This document shows, piece after piece, positions 5,189-11,878 of a stretch of 16,120 nucleotides of DNA. A program made the translations under genes and the position numbers. The first letter of the stretch is position 1; each line of letters begins with the position of its first letter. The stretch spans positions 1 through 16,120 of the forward strand of contig UQJF01000066.1 of the NCBI GenBank assembly GCA_900541315.1. Direction: 5' to 3'. Under the pieces are notes generated by a model, which saw nothing but the letters and a program-made list of their open reading frames with translations, was not told the DNA's origin and did no database searches. Source of the DNA: an uncultured Clostridium sp. Its GTDB lineage: Bacteria; Bacillota; Clostridia; Lachnospirales; Lachnospiraceae.

Positions 5189-7474
5189 TCAGGCGTATAT
5201 TTCTTCTATCCTGGCTTTTAAACCGCAGTAACGTTTCTGCTCCATGGAGTTATCTGCCATAGTATAAAATGCATCTGGCCGTCCAACCAGGCAGACACAG
5301 GAGCGTGCTCTTGTCACAGCTGTATAGATCAGATTTCTGGTCATCAGCATGCGCGGGCCGGAATACATGGGAATGATCACTGCCGGATATTCGCTTCCCT
5401 GGGATTTATGGATGGTAATGGCATAGGCAAGCTCCAGTTCTTCCAGCTGTTTGAAGCTGTATTCTACCATTTTCCCCTCATCAAATTCTACGGTAAGATT
5501 TTCCGCATATTCATTGATCTCACGGATAATACCCATATCACCGTTGAATACACCGGCCCCTTTATCTGTGGGGATGCCGTATTTACTGCGTATCTCCCAT
5601 TCCATCTGGTAATTATTTTTGATCTGCATTACCTTATCGCCGGTACGGTAGATAATGCCGCCGGATTCTTTCTCTTTTTTGGATGGATCCGGAGGATTTA
5701 AGTAATTTTGCAGGATCTGGTTTAAGCGTTCTACTCCAAGAGCGCCTTTTCGCATAGGCGTCATTACCTGGATATCCCCAGGCTGTGCGTGGACATAGTC
5801 TGGAAGCTTCTGCTGGATCAGCGTGATAGCTGCGCTGATGACTGCATCTGGATTTTCCCTGCGGATAAAGAGGAAGTCCCTGCTGCGCTTTGCCAGGTCT
5901 ACCCGTTCCCCCTCATTGATCTTGTGGGCATTTACAATAATATCGCTCTGGGCCGCCTGACGGAAAATATGGGTTAGCTTTACTACATTAAAACAGCCGG
6001 AATCGATGATGTCGCGAAGTACATTTCCGGGGCCTACACTTGGAAGCTGGTCTACATCACCTACCAATATGAGGCGGGTTCCTACATTTACTGCCCGAAG
6101 GAGAGAATGCATCAGGCTGATGTCTACCATAGACATTTCATCAATAATGATCACATCTGCATCCAGCGGATTTTCTTCATTCCGGTCAAAATGCATGCCG
6201 CCGGAGCTAAAGGAGGTATTTTTTCCGGAAACATTATTTCCTGCCATGGAACCGGAATCCGGAATGCCAGAAGGAACCAGCTCCAGCATTCTGTGAATGG
6301 TACGGGCCTCGTAACCGGTAGTTTCCGTCATCCGCTTTGCCGCACGTCCGGTCGGTGCAGCCAGAAGGATCTCCATTCCCTCATTTTCAAAATACTGGAT
6401 AATGGCATTGATGGTGGTAGTCTTTCCTGTACCGGGACCGCCGGTGATCACTAAAAGGCCGCTGTTTACTGCCTCAAAAACTGCCTTTTCCTGCAATTCA
6501 TCCAGATGGATCTGGTCCCGTTTCTGGATTTTAGCCAGATTGGCCCGGATTTCTGTTTCCGGGATATCACCCCGGATGTTCAGATCATGAAGCATGCGGG
6601 CAGTGTTCAGCTCCAGGTAATAATAATGAGAAGAATAGACCAGATATTCCGGTGGTTCACTGTCCGGAACTGTTTTTACCACTACTTTCCGGTCAATCTG
6701 CATATCCATAAGATGTTTTTCCATGGCTGAGGGCTCAACCTTCAGTAAATCAGCAGCCTGGGAAAACAGCTCTTTCTGTGGAAGATAGGTGTGGCCGTTG
6801 GCTGATGCCTGAAGAAGGATGTACAAAAGGCCTGCTTTGATACGGTAATCGGAGTCCGTGAAAATACCTGCTTTTTCAGCTATTTCATCTGCCATTTTAA
6901 AGCCAACGCCGGGAATGTCATCTGCCAGCTTATAGGGATTTTCTTTGATTATGCTATACAGCTTTGGACCATATTCCTGATAGATCTTGGCTGCAAGATT
7001 TAATGTGATACCATAATTTTGCAGGAACATCATGGCTTCTCGCATACCTTTTTTCTCTTCTACCTGCTGGGCAATGGCCATTGCCATTTTCTCACTGATG
7101 CCTTTTACTTCGGAAAGGCGTTCCGGTTCTTCTTCCATGACCCGGAAGGTGTCAGCCTTGAAATGACGGACGATCCGGGCTGCCAGCGCCACGCCAATAC
7201 CTTTGATAGCACCGGAGCCTAAATAACGCTCCATGGACTCTGCATCCTGTGGTGTTTTCATTTCATAGCTTTCGATCTGCAGCTGTTCACCGTATACAGG
7301 ATGTTCGATCATGCGCCCCGATGCCTGGATCATATCTCCTTCAGCCGCATAGGAAAGTGTACCTACCATAATGACCTCATCGCCATCACTCTGATCTGTA
7401 ACAGACATGACCGTATAGCCATTTTCTTCGTTCCTGAATTTAATTCTTTCAATAAATCCTGTTATGGTTGCCAT
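5189..7474 (-). CDS. recD2: ATP-dependent RecD-like DNA helicase (RecD2/YrrC type)
   Basis: A 5'-3' superfamily 1B DNA helicase of the kind found in Firmicutes without RecBC, linked to DNA repair and fork maintenance. The 761-aa protein has the RecD2 N-terminal OB-like region (starting TGFIERIKFRNEENGYTVM) and helix-hairpin-helix repeats (GIGVALAARIV, VKGISEKMAMAI, IPGVGFKMADEIA; about residues 93-205). The helicase core has Walker A GGPGTGKTT (about 344-352), Walker B IIIDEMSMVD (about 440), a C-terminal AITIHKSQGSEY motif (about 690) and YTAVTRAR (about 717). A serine/glycine/asparagine-rich insertion of some 20-25 residues precedes the Walker B strand. The mreB terminator lies upstream. 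comF follows after 60 nt. Confidence 0.95.
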   Translation of the reverse strand: MATITGFIERIKFRNEENGYTVMSVTDQSDGDEVIMVGTLSYAAEGDMIQASGRMIEHPVYGEQLQIESYEMKTPQDAESMERYLGSGAIKGIGVALAARIVRHFKADTFRVMEEEPERLSEVKGISEKMAMAIAQQVEEKKGMREAMMFLQNYGITLNLAAKIYQEYGPKLYSIIKENPYKLADDIPGVGFKMADEIAEKAGIFTDSDYRIKAGLLYILLQASANGHTYLPQKELFSQAADLLKVEPSAMEKHLMDMQIDRKVVVKTVPDSEPPEYLVYSSHYYYLELNTARMLHDLNIRGDIPETEIRANLAKIQKRDQIHLDELQEKAVFEAVNSGLLVITGGPGTGKTTTINAIIQYFENEGMEILLAAPTGRAAKRMTETTGYEARTIHRMLELVPSGIPDSGSMAGNNVSGKNTSFSSGGMHFDRNEENPLDADVIIIDEMSMVDISLMHSLLRAVNVGTRLILVGDVDQLPSVGPGNVLRDIIDSGCFNVVKLTHIFRQAAQSDIIVNAHKINEGERVDLAKRSRDFLFIRRENPDAVISAAITLIQQKLPDYVHAQPGDIQVMTPMRKGALGVERLNQILQNYLNPPDPSKKEKESGGIIYRTGDKVMQIKNNYQMEWEIRSKYGIPTDKGAGVFNGDMGIIREINEYAENLTVEFDEGKMVEYSFKQLEELELAYAITIHKSQGSEYPAVIIPMYSGPRMLMTRNLIYTAVTRARSCVCLVGRPDAFYTMADNSMEQKRYCGLKARIEEIYA

Positions 7475-7595
7475 TTTTCTTTCCTCTGCATTTGTGTAAT
7501 GTACTTTCGGAATCTTTTTGTACTTGATTTTGCGAGAAGATTTTTTGTCAGTTGTGCCCAGATTTTGTTTCTATAAAAAACAGTCATAAATATTT

Positions 7596-7629
7596 AAAAA
7601 GGCCGCCGCATTGCTGCGGCAGCCCGGCC
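7596..7629 (-). terminator. mreB terminator
   Basis: On the minus strand GGCC, a 5-nt bulge, GCCGCA, a GCAA (GNRA) tetraloop, TGCGGC and GGCC form a GC-rich stem (7601-7629) followed by TTTTT. It lies about 30 nt after the mreB stop and separates mreB from recD2. Confidence 0.88.
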
Positions 7630-7659
7630 AATCATGTTGTATACTCACGAACCCTGCGC

Positions 7660-8712
7660 TCAATAATCTTCTTTATCGTTTCTTCCGCCGCCGATTCCCA
7701 TGGATGATTCCAGTGCGGAGGTCATACCGTGTGCAAATTCAATGAATTTACCTGTACCGATAGCTACTGCTGTCAGCGGATCTTCTGCGATCACAGTGGT
7801 AATACCTGTCTTTTCTTCGATCAGGGCATCCAGTCCGCTAAGAAGGGAGCCGCCACCGGTCATTACGATACCGCGGTCAAAAATGTCGGCTGCCAGCTCT
7901 GGTGGAGTTCTCTCAAGTACATTGTGTACAGCGTCTACAATCTGGAGTGCCGGCTCTCTTAAGGCTTCCAAAGTTTCATCAGAAGTAACTACAATGGTTT
8001 TTGGAAGTCCGGTTACCAGGTTACGTCCTCTTACTTCCATCGTCTGTACTTCCGGTCTGCGGTATGCAGCACCGATATTGATCTTGATCTCCTCTGCAGT
8101 ACGTTCACCGATAAGGAGATTATGTTTCTTTCTCATATAACGGACTAAAGCTTCATCGAAGTCATCACCTGCGATCTTGATAGAGGTGCTGACTACAGGT
8201 CCGCCTAAGGAGATAACTGCAATGTCTGCAGTACCGCCGCCGATATCTACGATCATGTTTCCGCATGCCTTACCAATATCAATACCTGCACCGATAGCTG
8301 CTGCTACAGGCTCTTCGATGATGGCAACCTCACGGGCACCAGCCTGGTAAGTAGCATCTTCTACTGCCTTCTTTTCTACTTCAGTAGCGCCACTTGGGAT
8401 ACAAACGCTGATGCGAGGCTTGCGCAGTGTTCTCTTGCCTACTGCCTTGTTGATGAAGTATTTCATCATTTTCTCGGTAATGGTGTAATCAGAGATAACG
8501 CCCTGACGAAGCGGACGGACTGCTACAATATTACCAGGTGTACGTCCGATCATCAGACGTGCTTCTTCTCCGATAGCCATGATCTTGTTGGTATCACGGT
8601 CAATGGCAACTACAGACGGTTCTTTTAATACAACGCCTTTTCCCTTGATATATACAAGGATACTGGCGGTTCCTAAGTCAATTCCAATGTCATTGGACAT
8701 CATTGAAAACAT
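7660..8712 (-). CDS. mreB: Rod shape-determining protein, MreB/Mbl family actin homologue
   Basis: MreB-type proteins polymerise on the inner face of the membrane and organise peptidoglycan synthesis along the cell length. The 350-aa product has the family length and start. It carries the actin-fold phosphate-1 loop DIGIDLGTA (8-16), phosphate-2 loop VDIGGGTADIAVIS (about 158-171), adenosine motif VMTGGGSLLSGL (about 287-298) and the EEPVAAAIGAG region (about 136). The ATG at 8712 has AGGAGG at 8723-8728. Next-in-frame ATGs at 8703/8700 are too far from it. No mreC or mreD is adjacent, so this is a free-standing copy with its own promoter and terminator. It could equally be called mbl, and paralogues elsewhere are likely. 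Confidence 0.95.
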   Translation of the reverse strand: MFSMMSNDIGIDLGTASILVYIKGKGVVLKEPSVVAIDRDTNKIMAIGEEARLMIGRTPGNIVAVRPLRQGVISDYTITEKMMKYFINKAVGKRTLRKPRISVCIPSGATEVEKKAVEDATYQAGAREVAIIEEPVAAAIGAGIDIGKACGNMIVDIGGGTADIAVISLGGPVVSTSIKIAGDDFDEALVRYMRKKHNLLIGERTAEEIKINIGAAYRRPEVQTMEVRGRNLVTGLPKTIVVTSDETLEALREPALQIVDAVHNVLERTPPELAADIFDRGIVMTGGGSLLSGLDALIEEKTGITTVIAEDPLTAVAIGTGKFIEFAHGMTSALESSMGIGGGRNDKEDY

Positions 8713-8840
8713 ATAGTTATTTCCTCCTAAATTGTGGGGTCACGAAAAGTTTCTTGTAGTAGTTTCTTAAATATAACTCAAAAAAGGGCCTGCGCTTTAA
8801 GCATGACGAATACGCCTCAGAGCAGACTGAAGTTTCTTCT

Positions 8841-8868
8841 ATTATATACAATCTTGAAAAGTTTTCAA
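8841..8868 (-). promoter_or_regulatory. mreB promoter
   Basis: TTGAAA (8863-8868), a 16-nt spacer and a perfect TATAAT (8841-8846) on the minus strand. The start site is expected near 8834, giving a leader of about 120 nt whose function is unclear. A TTTTTT run within it (about 8780) is not preceded by a convincing stem. Confidence 0.7.
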
Positions 8869-8944
8869 AGGTTTTTTTCACTTATTTATATTCTTTATTA
8901 TTTTTTTATATTATGTACATTTTTTAGACACATTTATTCCGTAT

Positions 8945-8950
8945 TATAAT
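8945..8950 (+). promoter_or_regulatory. -10 box of the recombinase operon promoter
   Basis: A perfect TATAAT at 8945-8950 lies 5 nt before the first stem of the leader RNA, so transcription would begin at the foot of that structure. No good -35 box stands at 16-18 nt. A TAGACA at 8925-8930 is only 14 nt away. The promoter is probably weak or needs an activator. Confidence 0.45.
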
Positions 8951-8953
8951 AAG

Positions 8954-9126
8954 CGTCCACCGAGAGGCGGACAAGGCCTTTGTTTCAAGTGGTTACTTGA
9001 AATCACAAAGCTTTTTCATACTCATACCGGACGGAGGAATCCGTCCGGCCCCCCTAAATAATTTTATACCCCTCTAAAAATGCGATAACCCGTTCTGTGT
9101 AAGCAGAGCGGGTTGTTTTTATGTTT
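8954..9126 (+). promoter_or_regulatory. Structured leader RNA before the recombinase pair (candidate xerDC motif)
   Basis: Three consecutive hairpins are visible. The first is 8955-8972 (GTCC/GGAC, an A-C mismatch, CC/GG, GAGA GNRA loop). The second is 8973-9013 (AAG/CTT, CTTTGT/ACAAAG and TTCAAGT/ACTTGAA around GGTT). The third is 9027-9048 (CCGGACGG/CCGTCCGG around AGGAAT). A terminator follows at 9087-9126, then the first recombinase gene. A Clostridiales RNA motif named xerDC has been described upstream of XerC/XerD-like integrase genes, and position and lineage match. I cannot check the consensus here, so the name is provisional, but a structured cis-regulatory leader is well supported. 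Confidence 0.6.
9087..9126 (+). terminator. Attenuator-like terminator in the recombinase leader
   Basis: AACCCGTTCTG (9087-9097) pairs over 11 bp, with one T-G wobble, to CAGAGCGGGTT (9104-9114) around a 6-nt loop and is followed by GTTTTTATGTTTTTG. It lies between the start of transcription and the recombinase gene, about 85 nt before the start codon, so it must be bypassed for the operon to be expressed. Confidence 0.75.
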
Positions 9127-9210
9127 TTGTATTTTTGTAAAATATCTTCTAGGATTGTAATTAATGCAGGTTTTCTGCATGAACATATTTCACATAAGGA
9201 GGATATTTTT

Positions 9211-10062
9211 ATGACAGGACAGATGAATGAGAATGGTGTAAGTACAGCAGGTAAACGGACACAGGCACAGTTCCGGCGGTTTTTGGTGGAACAGAATATG
9301 TCGGAGCAGACAATCAAAGCTTATTCTTATGCTGTGAAACAGTTTTACGGGCTGTATCCCCAGCTGACGGATAAAAATCTGCAGCTTTATAAAGTATTTC
9401 TTATTGAACGTTATAAACCACAGACTGTCAACCTGCGGCTTCGTGCCATGAACTGTTTTGTACGTTACAGGGAAAGCTCCCTGTGTCCGGTCTCTATGGT
9501 CCATGTGCAGCAGAAAGGATTTTTGGAACAGATCATCAATCAGGCAGATTATGAGTTTTTAAAACAGCGCTTATGGGAAGATGGGGAATATAATTATTAT
9601 TTTCTTATACGGCTTATGACCGCTACCGGGGTGCGTATCAGCGAATTGGTATTGTTTGATGTTGAAGATGTAAAAAAGGGATACCGGGATATTTATTCTA
9701 AGGGAAATAAGCTGCGCAGAGTTTACATTCCGGCTGTTTTGCGAACAGCTTTTAAGGAATGGCCCGGTTTTTCCCAGCGTCCGGATGGGATCTTATTTTT
9801 AAACCGGTTTGGAGCTCCCTTATCTGCTTCCGGTATCCGTTTCCAATTAAAGGTTTTTGCAGCAAGATACGGCATTGACCCGGATGTTATGTACCCTCAT
9901 TCTTTCAGGCACCGGTTTGCAAAGAATTTTATTGAAGTGTGTCCGGATATTGCCCTGTTATCGGATCTTTTAGGGCATGACAGCATTGAAACCACACGGA
10001 TCTACCTGCGGCGCAGCAGCCGGGAACAGTACCGTATTGTTAATCAGGTTGTAAACTGGTAA
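9211..10062 (+). CDS. Tyrosine recombinase, XerC/XerD-like (first of a tandem pair)
   Basis: Site-specific DNA recombinase that cuts through a 3'-phosphotyrosine. The 283-aa product has an N-terminal SAM-like core-binding domain (about 16-100) and the catalytic domain. Catalytic residues are Arg142 (ATGVRISEL), Lys164 (SKGNKLRR), His230 and Arg233 (PHSFRHRF), His256 (LLGHDSIE) and nucleophile Tyr265 (TTRIYL), so the set is complete. ATG 9211 is chosen because AAGGAGG lies 8 nt upstream. An in-frame ATG at 9121 lies in the terminator T-tract without a ribosome site. It is followed after 18 nt by a paralogue. No phage or transposon genes are near. The substrate site is unknown. It is unlikely to be the housekeeping chromosome-dimer resolvase, because it is paired. 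Confidence 0.92.
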   Translation: MTGQMNENGVSTAGKRTQAQFRRFLVEQNMSEQTIKAYSYAVKQFYGLYPQLTDKNLQLYKVFLIERYKPQTVNLRLRAMNCFVRYRESSLCPVSMVHVQQKGFLEQIINQADYEFLKQRLWEDGEYNYYFLIRLMTATGVRISELVLFDVEDVKKGYRDIYSKGNKLRRVYIPAVLRTAFKEWPGFSQRPDGILFLNRFGAPLSASGIRFQLKVFAARYGIDPDVMYPHSFRHRFAKNFIEVCPDIALLSDLLGHDSIETTRIYLRRSSREQYRIVNQVVNW

Positions 10063-10080
10063 TGACAGGGGGTGCATTAC

Positions 10081-10965
10081 ATGGAAACTACATTTATTTT
10101 TCCCTCAGATAATACCAGGTTTGAAGAAAACGGATCTGAAAATACACTATCCAACGACCTGGAACTGACCCTTTTTAAGGACTTTCTGCTCCGCAAAGGA
10201 GCTTCTGATAATACGATCCGTATTTATCTTCTGGCTGTCCGCCACTTTTTCTCCCATTCTGATACGATTAACCCTGAAAACCTCCAGGCCCATAAAGCAT
10301 GGCTTTTGGAGCATTACCGTCCTGCTACTGTAAATGTACATATCCATGGCATGAATCAGTATTTGCAATATCTGGAAATTTCATCTTTTAAACTTCCTGC
10401 CGTAAAATACCAGCAGAAGACTTTTATTGACAATGTAATATCTAAAAGGAACTATGAGATACTAAAAAAGAAGCTGAAAAGGGATGAAAACTGGTTCTGG
10501 TATTTTGTAGTACGGTTTTTAGGAGCAACGGGAATGCGGGTCAGTGAACTTTTGAAAATAAAGGCGGAGCATGTAAAACTTGGGATGATGGATCTGTATT
10601 CAAAGGGCGGCAAAATGAGGCGTATTTATTTTCCTGCTGCTCTTTGTGAAGAAGCGGAAATATGGCTGAAAAGGCGTGACATCATTTCCGGTTATATTTT
10701 TACAGGGAGAAATGGACAGGTGATCACTGCCAGAGGTATCCATTCCCAGTTAAAGGTACTGGCAAAACGGTATAGGATCCCCTCTGAACAGGTTTATCCT
10801 CACTCTTTCAGGCACCGGTTTGCTAAGAATTTTCTGGAGAAGTTTAATGATATTTCCCTGCTGGCAGATCTGATGGGACATGAAAGTATTGAGACTACAC
10901 GGATCTACCTGACCCGGTCTTCAGAAGAGCAGCAAAAATTGATCGACCGGGTAGTGAAGTGGTAG
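10081..10965 (+). CDS. Tyrosine recombinase, XerC/XerD-like (second of a tandem pair)
   Basis: A 294-aa paralogue of the preceding gene. Catalytic set complete: Arg153 (GATGMRVSEL), Lys175 (YSKGGKMRR), His241/Arg244 (PHSFRHRF), His267 (LMGHESIE) and Tyr276 (TTRIYL). Two catalytic-domain blocks, PHSFRHRFAKNF and SIETTRIYL, are identical in both proteins, whereas the N-terminal DNA-binding halves differ more, as expected for partners that bind the two half-sites of one core. The ATG at 10081 is taken because GGGGG ends 8 nt upstream. A GTG at 10072 overlaps that site. Both genes clearly share one mRNA. A XerC-XerD-like heterodimer is an inference. Confidence 0.92.
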   Translation: METTFIFPSDNTRFEENGSENTLSNDLELTLFKDFLLRKGASDNTIRIYLLAVRHFFSHSDTINPENLQAHKAWLLEHYRPATVNVHIHGMNQYLQYLEISSFKLPAVKYQQKTFIDNVISKRNYEILKKKLKRDENWFWYFVVRFLGATGMRVSELLKIKAEHVKLGMMDLYSKGGKMRRIYFPAALCEEAEIWLKRRDIISGYIFTGRNGQVITARGIHSQLKVLAKRYRIPSEQVYPHSFRHRFAKNFLEKFNDISLLADLMGHESIETTRIYLTRSSEEQQKLIDRVVKW

Positions 10966-10971
10966 TGAATA

Positions 10972-10980
10972 TGATATAAT
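10972..10980 (+). promoter_or_regulatory. Extended -10 promoter of the ABC operon
   Basis: TGATATAAT is a perfect extended -10 element (TG, one base, TATAAT). The best -35 at 17 nt is only TAGTGA. It begins 6 nt after the recombinase stop codon. Transcription from here would start near 10987 and produce a leader of about 165 nt before the ATPase gene. Confidence 0.55.
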
Positions 10981-11129
10981 GAGCGCAGGGAAAAACAAGC
11001 GGCTGCGCAGCAGACATTTGTTTTTCACAAGCCATTAACGAACGAATCGCCTGCGTAAGCAGGCAGTGGAGCGCGTCAGCGCGGGATTCGTGAGTTTACG
11101 AATTAATGAGCACAGGGAAAAACAAGCGG
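10977..11129. repeat. Imperfect 26-nt direct repeat flanking a 101-nt insert
   Basis: Copies at 10977-11002 and 11104-11129 match at 25 of 26 positions, differing only in GAGCGCAGG versus GAGCACAGG. Similarity continues weakly beyond (CTGCGCAGCAGA versus TTGTAGCAGA, then TTTGTTTT in both). The first copy is a hairpin: GAAAAACAA (10990-10998) pairs with TTGTTTTTC (11018-11026). The second copy ends in the ATPase ribosome-binding site. The layout suggests a partial duplication of the leader, or insertion of a small element with a long target duplication. Confidence 0.75.
11042..11091. other. Compact three-way-junction fold in the ABC leader
   Basis: The outer stem ACGAATC/GATTCGT (11042-11048, 11085-11091) encloses hairpin GCCTGC-GTAA-GCAGGC (11049-11064) and hairpin GCGC-GTCA-GCGC (11071-11082). 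A further CATTAA/TTAATG pair (11033-11038, 11103-11108) may close the whole unit. Such GC-rich, multi-stem units between AT-rich ends are typical of small dispersed repeat elements or of structured RNAs. Which of the two this is cannot be decided from one copy. Confidence 0.5.
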
Positions 11130-11153
11130 TTGTAGCAGAAAGGAGCGTTTGTT

Positions 11154-11876
11154 TTGAATGTAGAAGATCAAAAAGAAGAGTCTGCGGTCATCCGCGTAAA
11201 AGACCTTTATAAGATATATCGTGTAGGCGAAACAAAAGTCCGGGCTTTAAACGGTGTCAGCTTTGAAATCCCAAAAGGTGAATTTGTAGCTATAGTAGGA
11301 ACCTCAGGTTCCGGCAAATCCACTCTTTTAAATATGCTGGCGGGACTGGAAAAGCCTACCAAAGGTGAGATCCTCATTGGAAATGTACATATAGAAAAAT
11401 TAACAGAAAAACAGTTAGTGGCTTTCCGCCGCGAAAAAGTAGGTTTTATCTTTCAGTCATATAACCTTTTAAATACCATGAACGCCATAGAAAATGTGGC
11501 TCTTCCCCTGGCATTTAGAGGGGTTTCAAAGAAGGAACGCCTAAAAGAAGCCAGAGAATACATGGAACTGGTAGGAGTAGGCAAACAGGAAAAGCATATG
11601 CCTAACCAAATGTCAGGAGGACAGCAGCAGAGGGTAGGTATTGCCAGGGCTTTAGTAGTAAAACCCCAGATCATCTTTGCAGACGAGCCTACAGGGAATC
11701 TGGATTCCAAAACCACCATGGAGGTATTGCAGCTGATGCAGAGAATTGTAAAAGAACAGGACCAGACCCTTGTCATGGTCACACATGACAATAACCTGGC
11801 TTCCTATGCGGACCGCCGGATACGGATCGTAGACGGTAAGATCGTAAATATAGAAGTGGGTCAGAGGAGAGAATGA
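11154..11876 (+). CDS. ABC transporter ATP-binding protein, MacB/LolD type
   Basis: Cytoplasmic ATPase that drives the permease encoded two genes downstream. The 240-aa product has Walker A GTSGSGKST (49-57), Q-loop FIFQSYN (about 100), signature MSGGQ (153-157), Walker B IIFADEPTGNLD (about 172-183) and H-loop VTHD (about 208). The order and the EPTGNLD form are typical of the MacB/LolD/FtsE branch, whose members use ATP for mechanical work on envelope substrates rather than classical transmembrane transport. The start is TTG at 11154, the only start with AGGAG (11141-11145) at 8 nt. No usable ATG precedes the conserved region. It is followed directly by the secreted protein gene (possible 4-nt ATGA overlap). 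The substrate is not evident. Confidence 0.93.
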   Translation: MNVEDQKEESAVIRVKDLYKIYRVGETKVRALNGVSFEIPKGEFVAIVGTSGSGKSTLLNMLAGLEKPTKGEILIGNVHIEKLTEKQLVAFRREKVGFIFQSYNLLNTMNAIENVALPLAFRGVSKKERLKEAREYMELVGVGKQEKHMPNQMSGGQQQRVGIARALVVKPQIIFADEPTGNLDSKTTMEVLQLMQRIVKEQDQTLVMVTHDNNLASYADRRIRIVDGKIVNIEVGQRRE

Positions 11877-11878
11877 GA

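Noticed and set aside
9121..9210. N-terminal extension of the first recombinase from the ATG at 9121
   Set aside because: That ATG is in the T-tract of the leader terminator, has no ribosome-binding site, and the added 30 residues look non-homologous. The ATG at 9211 has an ideal AAGGAGG.
10990..11026. Hairpin after the recombinases as an intrinsic terminator
   Set aside because: The stem is mostly A-T, has only a weak GC core, and the T-run lies inside the 3' arm rather than after it. It is better described as part of the repeated leader.
9211..11153. Prophage or integrative element built around the recombinases
   Set aside because: There are no phage, relaxase, excisionase or cargo genes, no tRNA attachment site and no flanking direct repeats of the right scale.
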